Assembly (NCBI GenBank): GCA_963969345.1
Contig: OZ017769.1
Coordinates: 10,419,725-10,483,724, forward strand
Reading direction: 5' to 3'
DNA length: 64,000 bases
Origin: Turbatrix aceti
Lineage: Eukaryota; Nematoda; Chromadorea; Rhabditida; Panagrolaimidae
The position numbers were made by a program, and so were the translations under genes. Each line of letters opens with the position of its first letter. The stretch's first letter is position 1. Below the pieces are notes generated by a model. That model had not been told where the DNA came from. It did not search any database and was given only the letters and a program-made list of their open reading frames with translations. Shown piece by piece: positions 43,251 to 54,421 of this stretch.

Positions 43251-45165
43251 ATGAATTGGAGATTCAAATTGTACATAATTTTATGTATGACATATTTTTT
43301 GAAATTGAATGCTGTTCATCTTGGAATTTTTGAAACGGTTGCTCAGCCAGAACTATACCCTCAACGCAATCAAAAAACGAGAGAATCTTGTTTGTCTGCG
43401 TCTCCTCATCAGCATACAGGTTCGCAAGTGGTTAATTTGAATTTTATCATTTGCCTTTTTACCACCCAAAAAACAAACAGTTTATGTGTAGTTAAGTTGT
43501 GTCTGTGATTCCATTTTGTGTTTTGTCAGTTTGGTTGTTACGATGTCGTTGCTTTGCTTTAAAATTCCAGAAAAAAATGCTGTTTTTTCCGAAAATTATT
43601 GTAAGTTGTCCTATGCCAGATTTATTTAAAGCATGTTATTTTTTGATTTATATATTATTTTATAAGGCCTGAAATCGCTTTTGTTCCTTTTTTGAATATT
43701 TATCACGTCGTTTCATTTTTCAAGGTGCCAAACCTATATTTTTATTTTTTTTTGTATTCTTTTTTATCAAACCATACGTCAATCAATATAACCCTGATTT
43801 TGGAAATACCGTAATTTTTTACAACGTGCAAAAAAAATGTCAAAAAAGGGCAGAACCGCGATTTCTAATTACCTTGCTATAGCAGATCATCATTGACGGC
43901 GCCCTCTTTGTGCAATCTCGATACTCAGTAAATTACTTTACTTTAAAATAAAGTAAAGTAAAGTAAAGTAAAGTAAAGTAAAGCAGATCATCATGCCTCA
44001 TATTTTTAGTAATAATTTTTTAGATAAAAATTTTATTAACAAAAACTACTTTTCGCCAAGTTCACGAAAAAATTCCAAAATTACTTTCTAATATTAATTT
44101 CATAAATATTTATCGAAATTTTTTTATTCTGTTAGAAGAAAGTTCCAAGTGTTATCATTTTGACTAAATATTTTTATTTTAGCAATTCGCATTGCTACAT
44201 TCAATATCTGGAAGAGTGGCACCAAAGTCAACAACGGAATGCAAAAAATAGTAGCCCAAATTTTGAAACTGAATCCTGACGTTGTTGGCATTCAAGAAAT
44301 CGGAAGCGTAGAGATTTTTGAAGACATGCTCCAAGCTTTAGGCCCTGAATGGACTGGTGTGACGACGCCTGCTAATTATAGCGACGTTGGAATTATCTCC
44401 CGACATTTGGTACACTGATTTATTTTTTTACAGAAACAGTTTCAAAAAAACAACGTTGGTTTTTAGATCAACACGGAATCTGTGGTAACTATCGATGGCG
44501 CATGTGCAATTGGAGCCGACATCGTTCTAAACTCAGGCCAAACAATCTCATTTTGGTGTCTTCACCTGGATCACCTGTCCTACGGACCATACGCGGCTCA
44601 CTTCAAGCTAACGCCTAACCTGGAAACAATTCTTCGCGGCGAGAAACCTGAATTTAGAAAAGGCAGGGCGAACCAGATTTTAGAACTCATCAACACCCCC
44701 GCGTTCAGGGATCAATCGACCGCTGCAGTCGCGGCGTCTGGAAATCCTCTGATTGTCGTCGGGGACTTCAACTCGCCGTCGCATCTCGATTGGATTTCGG
44801 AGACAAGTCATATGCATGGCAATTGGACCATTCAATGGCCGGCAACGTACCTGTTACAATCGGAGACCAATCTGATTGACTCGTACCGCAAGCTGCACTC
44901 AGATCCTCTAAAGCAACCCGGCATTACCTGGTCGTCTGTCCAAACTGCTTGGAGCATCGGTGAAGGGAATTACGAAATTCCCGAGCCTTTCGATAGGATT
45001 GATTTCATTTTCTACAAATCACCATGTTTGTTGCCGGTTTCAAGCTTCACTTGGCAAGGCACTGAAGTACCTAAAGCTATACCAAATCACATGGACAACG
45101 AATGGCCATCTGATCACTTTGCTGTTGTCACGGATTTTACACTAGGTACATATAGCATTGTGTGA
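43251..45165 (+). CDS. Secreted endonuclease/exonuclease/phosphatase (EEP) family protein
   Basis: Four exons: 43251-43419, a 30-nt micro-exon 43571-43600, 44183-44409 and 44467-45165. All phases fit, giving 374 residues. A signal peptide (LYIILCMTYFLKLNAVH) begins the chain. The EEP fold follows with its usual metal and catalytic motifs: RIATFNIWKSG (Asn), VVGIQEIGSVE (Glu), CLHLDHLSYG (His), VVGDFNSPSHLDW (Asp/Asn), DRIDFIFYK and WPSDHFAVVTDF (final Asp-His). The family cuts phosphodiester or phosphate bonds, from nucleic acids to sphingomyelin and inositol lipids; with a signal peptide the product is presumably secreted or lysosomal. Substrate cannot be assigned. A short retroelement insertion lies in the intron before exon 3. 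The micro-exon is supported only by splice sites and phase. Confidence 0.8.
43894..43981 (+). mobile_element. Short retroposed fragment with (AAAGT)n tail and 13-bp duplication
   Basis: The 13-mer AGCAGATCATCAT occurs at 43881-43893 and again at 43982-43994. Between them are about 40 bp of unique sequence (GACGGCGCCCTCTTTGTGC...) and a run of AAAGT repeats. A simple-sequence tail and a 13-bp duplication are marks of LINE-driven retroposition. Lies in an intron of the EEP gene. Confidence 0.65.
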
Positions 45166-45229
45166 TATTATGATATAAATTTCAGCGACCTATCTCCTCC
45201 GGACTTCTCCTCAAGGACATCGAGGACGA

Positions 45230-45450
45230 TTTCGAGCTCTCCCTCCACTCTACGCTGGGTCGATTCGCTCAACTCGGTGTTCAACAAGACGAAAACCAGA
45301 CCACAGCAACGATGGGAAGAAGAAATCGCGACCAAAACGAATCGAGACATTTACACCTACGTGGACATCATTTGTGCCTCCTAATATCTGGTCTAATGAT
45401 AACTAACCACTGAGTAATGGTGAAATAAATAAATAAATAAATAAATGATA
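45230..45450 (+). mobile_element. RTE-like LINE 3' end, copy 2
   Basis: Closely matches the end of the LINE fragment at 797-1318 in the opposite orientation: CGATTCGCTCAACTCGGTGT, GAAGAAGAAATCGCGACC, the stop region, ACCACTGAGTAATGGTGAAA and a tail of four or more AAAT units. Lies just beyond the stop codon of the EEP gene, in the same orientation, so it may serve as part of its 3' UTR. Confidence 0.85.
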
Positions 45451-46800
45451 TAAATTTTGGCTTCAGATGTAAACAAGAGTTTTTCATTCTTTAGTTTAAC
45501 GTTGACGTAAAATTCAGATTCTACGGGACTGACATGAAATTTTCCGTGCTTCTGAAGGCATATACGAGCTTTCCTTCATCCGTATTCAAATTTCAGCAAA
45601 AAACAATGACTAAATTAGAGTTGCGGAACACAATGAACTGCATTCCGTTATGATTCTCATGCGAGTGCGGGTAATACATATAAAGTGACGAGTGTATGAA
45701 ACATTTGTATTATATAATAGTTTGCCTGGAAAATGTTTTAAATTTGTTGGATGTCAAAGTAAAAGCTTTGCTGTTTCGAATCAAAAATATTCCGGCGTTG
45801 ACCAAAACCGTCATCACATCATTTTTGAAAATTACACATCATTTTTGCTCTAATTTTTTGCAGGATTCCCAGATGACATGCAGTAACCGGCAACCGTCTG
45901 ACGTAACAAAAATTTCGAATGCTACATATTTATAGTTTTCGTTCCTAAGACAAGCTGGCACGGAATACGAAAATTCTGTTTCAAGAAAAGAGTGAATGAT
46001 TAACCGCGCAAAATAACAATAATTGATGTTTTTGTAGTGCATACAAAAACAATGAAAATGCAGCAAATAAAGGTTGTACCAGGTCGTGACTACGTTAAAT
46101 ACAAAACAACATTGGTGATTGCACGTAGTGGCTTGAATCTGACTTTTCACAAACGTTTTGGAGTTTTCTAAAAAGGGCAAATTTGCAAAAAAAACTGGAC
46201 ATGACATCAATTTTTTAAGATGCAACGGTCTGGCAGCGCTTGTTGATTTATCGAGCCAAAATAATCATTTTTAGTTAGTAAAAGAAGTCACTGCCATTAA
46301 AAAGTGTTAAAACTAATTTCAATTTAAAAATATAATGTACACAGACACCACATAATAGCGTGATTTCCAATTTATTTACAAACGCGACTTTTGTTTTCCA
46401 CCCGAAAATGTTTTTTTTGAATCATTTTTCTAAAAGAACCAAAACAAAGGAAAAAATTTTTTATTGATAATTAGGTTTTTGATATTTTTAGGATACCTAT
46501 TTTTTTAATCCGATGCTGCGAAATGTTACAACTTTTTTCTTTATTTTGGTACCGTTTTTCAATATTTTTAAGTTTCATAAAAATAGAACAATTTTGTTCA
46601 CAACGAACAAATGTTTGTTTGGTTTACAAACCTTTCAATTTTGAATCCACGCCCACTTTCAACGGAAGAAATGCTTACAAAAACAAAAAAAAAGTACTGA
46701 TAAATATAAGGCAGCGCTGCTTTGTTGGAGTCGTCCATTATTGTCACGGTAAACAGCCTATTCTCCACAGGTAAAACCTGGAAATTTGGATACTCTAAAA
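45451..46800. other. Intergenic DNA
   Basis: AT-rich. Frames at 45696-46225 overlap on both strands and lack family resemblance. A CTCCACAG acceptor-like site at about 46770, 31 bp before the next ATG, could be a trans-splice site (inference). Confidence 0.45.
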
Positions 46801-47933
46801 ATGCTCAAAGTATGTAATCCCGAATTTTTGTACGAATTCTACGAGGAAAAACCTAAATGGGAAAATTTTTTCATGAATGTGATATCTTTCGTGCCGTTGT
46901 GCTACTCTATCCCTACGATTTTGCTACAGATAACGCTTGTCCTTGTTTTGTGGCGTCCTCATGGTCCAAAAATTTTCAAAGAAGGTTTCTACAAAATTGT
47001 GCGATTTTCGTTAATTGTTGTAAGTTCATACAATCTATAATAAGTATCAATTTTTTGGCAAAATGTTTCAGGGCAGTATTCTACTGATTGTGACGCCAAT
47101 CCTTACAACCTACGGCGAAGCGCCATTTTTCACTGAATTTTTTATCTGGTTGATGGACAAGCCAGTAATAGTTGCGGCCATCGTAGCTTCGTTCTACTAC
47201 TGTATATTTGCGTTTTGCTTTAGCAATCTTATGATTGCAGTCAACCGGTACACGCTGATAGCTTGGCCTATGGAAGGGAGAAAGTTTTGGCAATTTTACA
47301 CAAACCATGTTGTAGTGGGAATTTACATCACACCTCTTCTGATGACCTGGCAAGTCTTCTACGCGGGCGGGTGTGTGGAGATATACTTTGGAAACTTAAA
47401 AGTTGATTATTATACGACAAAGATTCCGCTTATTCTGCGGGAACATACGCTCATGATATTTGCTATGGCACTGAGCTGCTTTGTGGCAGGGTATTTCAAT
47501 ATTTATGTTTTGGTTCAACTGATAAAAACTAAAAGAACCAAAGCAAAGGAATTTAAACTAGCAGTCTACACCACGGTAGTCGGTTTATGTGAATTTTTAT
47601 TCACGGCTGTTCAGGTGAATAAAAAAAAGTGAACTGCTATGCATGACATGTTACCCCGTTCTTTTTTTACAGGTGTGCCTTTTTGTGACCATTATCGCCG
47701 ACAAGAGTATCGATGCAAACCTTATGAAATGGGCCATGAGGGCCATACCTTTTCTCTCTGATGGGATAGTCTGCACACATTGCTGGTTTCTCTTAGCTAT
47801 GAGCTCGGATATCAGAAAGCAAGTCATGTGCATCAGAAAATTATTCACAATGACGGCAATTAAAAGTGGAACACATTCATTAACGCAGGTTTTCAACGTA
47901 AACACGACCGACAACTCATCTAACATGCGTTAA
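46801..47933 (+). CDS. Srg/Srv-like 7TM chemoreceptor (family 1, gene e)
   Basis: Exons 46801-47019, 47072-47614 and 47673-47933, phase 0, give 340 residues. The start MLKVCNPEFLYEFYEE matches MKTLNVCNPNVL and MKMLDVCNPNVL of its two neighbours. It has TM1 within MNVISFVPLCYSIPTILLQI, NRYTLIAWPMEGRKFW after TM3, AGGCVEIYFGNLKVDYYT, TKAKEFKLAVYTTVVG before TM6 and LAMSSDIRKQ at the end. The central exon is 543 nt. With the next two genes it forms a subgroup distinct from genes a-d (LKVDYY for GLDYQ, KEFKLAVYTTVV for KEFRMTVYSAV). It is tail-to-tail with gene f, 160 bp away. Confidence 0.85.
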
Positions 47934-48093
47934 CACTTTTTTTTCTGTTGATTCATTTTGTTTATATTTTTTATTGATTAATTGATTAAATTTGTTTTGA
48001 TTTTACAATATCCGGAAGTCGATTAATAAATTCTCGAATCCTCATAAAAGTTTCTTTTATAAAAAATATACTTTGCATTCAAAAAAAAAATAT

Positions 48094-49221
48094 TTAGTAC
48101 TGATGTGATAACTGACTACTCGAACGGGCGTGTGTGTTCTGCAAGCTAATCATAGATGGTTTTCCAACTTGAGATGCAGGCAATAATCGTTTTCTAAGAT
48201 ACACAAGTTGTTTTCGGATATCAGAGCTCATCGCTAGGAGAAACCAGCAATGTGTACATATTATGATATCACAGATGAAAGGTATCGTTCTCATGGCCCA
48301 TTTCATGACGTTTGTATCGATGCTGTTGTCTGTTATTATGGTAGCAAAAAGACATAACTACAAAAAAAACAAATTTGTTTGTACACAGTTTTACTACGCT
48401 TACCTGTACTGCGGTAAAGAAGCATTCACAAACGCTAACTACGGTGGTGTAAATTGCAAGTTTGAACTCTTTTGCATGGGTTCGCTTTGTTTTAATCAAA
48501 TGTGTCAACACGTAAAAATTAAAGTATCCTGAAGCGAGACAGCTCAGCGCTACTGTCAAAATCATGAGTGTATGTTCCCGTAAAATCAGTGGAATTTTTG
48601 ATGTATAGTAGTCAACTTTTAGGTTTCCAAAGTACACTTCCACGCATCCACCAGCGTAGAAGACCTGCCAGATCATGAAGAGAGGCGTGATGTAAATAAC
48701 TGCGAGTATTTGATTTGTGTAAAATTGCCAAAACTTTCTTCCCTTCAGTGGCCACGTTACGAGGGTGTACCGGTTGACCGCAATCATGAGGTTACTCAAG
48801 CAGAATGCAAAAAAGCAGTAGTAGAATGCCGCAATTATGGCCGCAACCAACACTGGCTTGTCTATCAACCAAATAAAGACGTTTCTAAACAGGGGTGCTT
48901 CGCCGTAGGTGTTATTGATTGGTATTAAGATAAGTAGAACGCTACCCTAAAACAAAAAGTTAAGAGCATTTTGCCAAAAAAAATAGTAGAACTTACAGTA
49001 ATTAACGAAAATAAAACAATTTTGTAGAAACCTTCTTTGAAAACCTTAGGGTCATGAGGACGACACAAAACAATAATAAGAATAATTTGTAGTATAATTG
49101 TTGGTATACTGTAGCAAAAGGGTGCAAAAGAAAGCACATTCATAAATATATTTTCCCATTCTGGTTTTTCCTCGTAGAATTCAAACAGAACATTAGGGTT
49201 ACATACATTGAGCGTTTTCAT
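48094..49221 (-). CDS. Srg/Srv-like 7TM chemoreceptor (family 1, gene f)
   Basis: Minus-strand exons 48997-49221, 48404-48946 and 48094-48357, phase 0, give 343 residues. It keeps EKPEWENIFMNVLSFAPFCYSIPT, NRYTLVTWPLKGRKFW, AGGCVEVYFGNLKVDYYT, THAKEFKLAIYTTVVSVCE and LAMSSDIRKQLVYL. No disruption is visible. The loop sequences are almost the same as those of gene e, consistent with a recent inverted duplication: the two genes point toward each other with a short spacer. Confidence 0.85.
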
Positions 49222-50127
49222 GCTGCACTATTTAGCAAGTTATTACGATGTTTACAGGTTATTTGTTAATAGACAGTTCCGGCAGACCACATTGAGTGCA
49301 AATGAAGGTTCGTTAATCATTCATATCGTAATAAAGGGGCGTGGATTGTTCGAGCTTGTAAAACGCGTAATGAGAATTAAAAACAGAGGTGTGTAAGTGC
49401 AAGGTTGGCACCTTAACACAAAATTAATTGCTGCCCTAGGGAAGCTTTAAAACACAGTGAATAATTTTTTTTGAAACAAAAAATGTTGTTTAGTTAGGAA
49501 GCGACGTATTGGCGCCTACAAGCTTTTGGTATTTTGTCGGGAATTGGCACTCTAATGACCAAGCTCAGACTTTTAGCTGATAATTTTTGATCATTCATTG
49601 TTGTTGCGCAAATTTGGATGTTCTTTGAGATTGTTTTTTTGTTATGCTATTATTTTGTTGTACCCAGAAGTGTTACTGTTACACTCACACTCTTTTGTGT
49701 TCATTCGGATTTGAAACATTCACGTCCATATCTTTACGAAGAGTCAGCTTGTTGTACAATTCGTGGTTTTTCAGCAATGCTGCTCCACGTAGGTGTCAAT
49801 GACTCGGTCGCATACAAAAAAGGAGCGCAATCAAGGTGCTGCATTCCGTCCGCTTTTTTTGTGCAAAAAATTGATTGCACGCTTTTGCAAAACATAAAGC
49901 GGTCAGTAATTAATTAATTCCAAAATATTCAATTCACTTTGTTAGTTTGAATGTATTGGTTTCTTTGTACCCCGAATTGTAGACGCAATGTTCGCAGAAC
50001 GCTCAAAGTCGATTTTATTGTGCGCTGTGCAAAAATACTAAATCAGGAGGACAATAATAATACTATTTTTTGAGTTCTATAATAAAAATACAGCAATATT
50101 TTATACTTTTTATGATGTATTAAGTTT
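49222..50127. other. Intergenic DNA
   Basis: AT-rich; no gene recognised. The 99-codon frame at 49618 is unsupported. Contains the upstream region of gene f. Confidence 0.5.
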
Positions 50128-51262
50128 TCAGCGGGGGTGAGACGTTTGATCGCTGCTTGGAGCATATGCCTGCGAACTAAATACAGAGGGTTTAATATTC
50201 AATGTTGTCATTATGAGACGCTTTTTAAGATACACCATCTGTTTTCTAACATCCGAGCTCATGGCTACAAGAAACCAGCAATGTGTACAGATGATGACAT
50301 CACAAATGAAGGGTATCGTTCGCATGAGCCATTTCATGACGCTGACATCGATACTGTTGTCTGCTATGATGGTTACAATGAGACACACCTACAAAAAGAG
50401 GACAAAAAACCTTGTACGTCATTCAAAAAAATTGTTTCACTCACCTGAACAACGATGAATAAGAACTCACAGACGCCAACTACGGTAGTGTAAATTGCAA
50501 GTTTGAATTCCTTTGCTTTGGTTTTTTTTGTCTTAATCAAATGCGCCAAAACGTAAACATTGAAGCATCCTGAAGGAAAGCAGCTTAGAACCGCTGTTAA
50601 AATCATGAGCGTATGTGCGCGCAGAATGAGGGGGACCTTTGTCGTATGGTAGTCAAATTTCAGATTTCCGAAGTACACTAACACACATCCGCCGGCATAA
50701 AAGATTGGTAAGACCATGATAAAAGGTATTATGTAAATACCCGCCAAAACATGATTCGTGTAAAATTGCCAAAACTTTCTGGCTTTTACAGGCCACGCTA
50801 CGAGGGTGTAGCGATTGATTGCGATTAGAAGATTGCTAAAGCTAAATGCAAAGAAGCCATAGCACATTGCAGCAATAATGGTTGCGACTGCGGATGGCTT
50901 GTCTGTGAACCACAAAATGAAATCTACGAAAGCGGGAGCTTCCCCGTAGGTATCATTCATTGGAATCAGAATAAGTTGAGTGCTACCCTGAAAATACATC
51001 AACTTCACAATTTAGAATTTTTTTAGCAGCAACTTACAGTAATCAGTGAGAATCGAACAATTTTGTAAAAACCTTCTTTGAAAATTTTTGGTGCATGAGG
51101 ACGACACAAAACAACGACAAGTATAATCTGCAGTATTATGGTAGGTATTCTGTAGCAAAGCGGTACAAAAGATAACACATTCATCAATATCGTTTCCCAT
51201 TTTGGTTTTTCTTCGTAGAATTCAGACAGAACATTTGGATTACAAACGTCTAGCATTTTCAT
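50128..51262 (-). CDS. Srg/Srv-like 7TM chemoreceptor (family 1, gene g)
   Basis: Minus-strand exons 51038-51262, 50445-50987 and 50128-50388, phase 0, give 342 residues. It begins MKMLDVCNPNVLSEFYEEKP, then TM1. It has NRYTLVAWPVKARKFW, AGGCVLVYFGNLKFDYHTTKVP, TKAKEFKLAIYTTVVGVCE and VAMSSDVRKQMVYL. The central exon is again 543 nt. It is in tandem with gene f on the same strand. Intact by reading frame. Confidence 0.85.
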
Positions 51263-51946
51263 ACTTCACAGGGAAACTAAATTTTACACTATTGACAGGA
51301 TAATTGTACTCAACTCGTGCAGAGCAGTCACCCCAACTTTGTATTTAAGGATACAACTTAACTAAAAATGGGCGGGAATTGGAAATCTGAGAAGCTTTAC
51401 GTAAACCCGGCATTGGATAATTGTTCGCATAATGTGACAATATCCCAGGAGAACAACGAAAAATAAAAATAAATATCTGCAGCAAGCAAACACTAAAAAA
51501 ACGTAGCTTGTTTATTTAGATTACACACATAAAATCGCATTTTTTGAGTTTAAAAAAATTATTCTACTTTGCAAAATGTTGATTTTCGAAAACGACATGT
51601 TTATTTATTTTATTTGTGTAAAATTCCTAAAAGTTTATCATTTTTTTTAACAAAATCTGTAGATGCACAAAGGACACACAGTGGGGGGTCTTGACAAGAA
51701 TAAATATTTTTTGCACTTTTTGTAAAAGTGCACGTGTTCGTTAGACACCATTGGGACATAATTAAACGTCTGTCCAATTTTTGAATTTTTTGCCATTAAA
51801 ATTGTTTTTTTTGATAAATATTTATGATTATGAGCAGCATAATCGTAAATCCATTTCAGACACTGTTTTCTAAACTTAGTAGGTACCGTATTACTATTTC
51901 AAAATCAGGCACTGTTTTTTTACTTATTTACTGTCCTTCTCAATGG
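51263..51946. other. Intergenic DNA
   Basis: Upstream region of gene g and AT-rich sequence. Nothing recognised. Confidence 0.5.
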
Positions 51947-51949
51947 TTA

Positions 51950-52436
51950 GGGCTTGTCCAGAAATTACGTCATCGCAAAATCGGTGATTTTTTACCCCCT
52001 CCCCCCTCTGTCATCGGCCGTCATTGCAAGGTGGGGCACCCCGGACCCCCGCCCCTAAATGACGTCATTTTGAAAAAAAATTTGTCATTTTTTTGTGTTT
52101 TTTTTGCAAGTTTTGGTTTATCAATTTTGCTAAAAACTACTTTCGAAAACTATATGCCGAAATTATTGTGTAGTTATTATGTTTTTTTAAGAAGCCTGTT
52201 CGGTCATATTTAAAAATGATTGGTGAAACATAATTATATTGGAACAAGAACAGTCAGTTTTCAGCGCATTTTGACAAAAAAAACTGAAATTTTAAAATCT
52301 CGTAAGCCAATTTTTTAAATTTTTTAATGACGTCATTTTGAGCAGTACCCCCTCCCCTCTCCATCATTTTCCGTCATTTTTGGACTGACCCCCCTCCCCC
52401 CCCCCTCTTGCAATGACGTAATTTCTGGACAAACCC
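51950..52436. mobile_element. PIF/Harbinger-like MITE
   Basis: Starts GGGCTTGTCCAGAAATTACG and ends with its near-perfect inverse (CGTAATTTCTGGACAAACCC). The trinucleotide TTA flanks both sides (51947-51949, 52437-52439). C-rich tracts (CCCCTCCCCCC) lie near both ends in inverted relation (one as CCCCCTCCCCCCTCTG, the other CCCCCTCCCC). The interior is AT-rich without a transposase. GGG-type ends and a TTA target duplication fit PIF/Harbinger, by inference. Confidence 0.75.
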
Positions 52437-52447
52437 TTAGCACCGCA

Positions 52448-52603
52448 TTTACTTTATTTATTTTTTTCTTTATTTCACCAATACTCAGTGGTTAATAATC
52501 ATTATACCAGGTTTTAGGAGGCACAATGTCCCGATTCGATTCGGTCGCGATTTCTTCTTCCATTGTCGCTGCGGTCTGCTTTTCACTTATTGAACAACAG
52601 TTT
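52448..52603 (-). mobile_element. RTE-like LINE 3' end, copy 3
   Basis: Minus-strand match to the end of the LINE at 797-1318 (GAAGAAGAAATCGCGACCGA, CCTCCTAAAACCTGGTATAA, CCACTGAGTATTGGTGAAAT). It is more diverged than copy 2. Directly abuts the left edge of the foldback element at 52604. Confidence 0.8.
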
Positions 52604-53456
52604 GCGTCCACACAGCATTCACTTTCCCCTTATTTTGCGACAATCGAAAAAAAAATGAGCGCGTTCATTCGCACTTATAGTGTTGACTTTGGCAGCTTCG
52701 CGCAATGGCATTTTTGAATTCTTAGAGACGGCATCTAGGGAAATGAATAAGACATGTCCTGAACTTCCAAACAAGCCCTCGATGACCTAAAAATGTTCAG
52801 TTTTGCCATAGTTGCAGCCTTTTCAAGTAAAAAATTTGAGCCGTCGATTGCAGCCGTGTAAGGCTAAAACTGAACAATCGGGTCAACAGAAAGTTCCATC
52901 AGGTTGGTGTCAGTCGATATAGCCAAGGGCCGTTTGCTGAACATCGAATAGGACCGAGATTCCTCACAAAAACTGTTTTACCCTATAAAAATGCGCACGC
53001 ATTCGCACAAATTATCAAAAACACGCACTCCTAAAAAGAAAGTTCTCCAATTTTGCATGAGCACAAAAAGCAAACAGATCGTTTTTATAGGGTAAAACAG
53101 TTTTTGTGAGGAATCTCGGTCCTCTTCGATGTTCAGCAAACGGCCCTTGGCTATATCGACTGACACCAACCTGATGGAACTTTCTGTTGACCAGATTGTT
53201 TAGTTATTGCCATACACGGCCGCAATCGACGATTTAAAATCGAAAGTGGAAATCACCGTAGCTGTGCCAAAAATCAACGTTTTCGTGCCGTTGGTGGCTT
53301 GTTTGAAAGTTCAGGACTTGCTCTAGTCATTATAGCAGATGCCGTCACTAACAATTTAAAAATGCCAATGCGCGAAGCTGCCAAAGTCAACACTATATGC
53401 GCAAATGAATGCATTTTCACGCTCGATTGACGCGAAAGTGAATGCTGTGGCGTCCA
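52604..53456. mobile_element. Second foldback (long inverted repeat) element
   Basis: The left arm (52604-52991) and right arm (53091-53456) are reverse complements over most of their length. Matched pairs include ACAGCATTCACTTTC / GAAAGTGAATGCTGT, TATAGTGTTGACTTTGGCAG / its inverse, and a near-identical ~110-bp inner stretch with GGAACTTTCTGTTGACC and GAGGAATCTCGGTCCT. The ~100-bp centre is unpaired. The arms are more diverged toward the outer ends than at the centre. No coding content. It ends about 100 bp before the ATG of the lectin-like gene. Confidence 0.85.
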
Positions 53457-53493
53457 GTCCAGCGCAGAAGGCAAAATTACCATAAACCCCCCA

Positions 53494-53501
53494 TATAAAA
53501 G
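53494..53501 (+). promoter_or_regulatory. TATA-box-like sequence
   Basis: TATAAAAG 62 bp before the ATG at 53556 and about 40 bp beyond the foldback element. Confidence 0.45.
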
Positions 53502-53555
53502 CTTCGCGAATGCGCGCATACCTTGTACCGTTGTCGAATTCTTCGCGAAGTCGAC

Positions 53556-54421
53556 ATGCGTGTTATCAGCTTAGCGTATTTTTACGCTCCCGCATTCGTC
53601 TTTCTGATGTTTGCGACCGCCCCCGCTGCGTCCCAATGGACGGGTCCTGGTTGTCCCGCCGTTCATTTTTACAGCAACTATCCTTTTGCCTTCCCGAAGG
53701 ATAACCCCACAAGGTGCTATGTACTGTACGAAAACCGCACCATGAAGTACAACCGTGGTGTGCACACAGATGCTGTCGGCTGGTGTAGCGGTCTCTACAA
53801 GTTCGCTTACCCCGCTGTTCCAAAGACGAAAGAAGAGCTCAAAAACATACGTAAGTGGTTGTTTTTTTGCACTCGAATACTATTCAACTTTTTTTAGTAT
53901 CGATGATTGTTGACAAATCAACGTATTTGCTCGGTATTTTTGTGACTGATGACGGCAAACTCACTGATTTCGCCAATGAGCCATTAGATAATTCTCTCGG
54001 AATTGATCCCAAACCATCAACTGCCCTTTTTCTCAGTAAGTTTTCTTTTATGTTTTCATAGTAAAGTTTGATTCTTGCAGCGAAATCGGGTGCCTCTTAC
54101 AGGACGGCGAAGACAATTTATCTTGTCTGTCAAATTAATGTTGGTACGTCCATGGTCACAGACGAAACTGAAACCGAAGCTACGACCATGGTCACAGACG
54201 AAACTGAAACCGAAGCTACGACCATGGCCACAAAAGAAACTGAAACTGAAACCGAAGCTACAACCGAAGCTGAAACCGAAACTGCATCCGATGCAACGCC
54301 CGCCGCAGTGACGGATCTTCCACCTAGCGACGCAACTGCGGCTGAAGATGCAGATGGCGATGCCATGACTACCCGCTTCTCTGTCGTGTTCTTCTTTCTT
54401 ATGGCGTTTGTTCTTGCATGA
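53556..54421 (+). CDS. Secreted C-type-lectin-like protein with mucin-like stalk
   Basis: Exons 53556-53850, 53898-54035 and 54081-54421 (phases 1 and 1) give 257 residues. A signal peptide (LAYFYAPAFVFLMFATAPAAS) is followed by a ~135-residue domain with GPGCPAVHFY, RCYVLYENRT and WCSGLY. A single LLGIFVTDDGKL block and a final YLVCQINV complete it, which is the outline of a diverged C-type-lectin-like fold. A Thr/Glu repeat follows (two near-identical VTDETETEATTM units, then shorter ones), like a mucin stalk. The last 20 residues are hydrophobic (FSVVFFFLMAFVLA), consistent with a GPI signal or C-terminal anchor. No calcium-binding EPN/QPD or WND motif is visible, so sugar binding is doubtful. 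The nearest relative in the window is at 56429. Confidence 0.7.
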
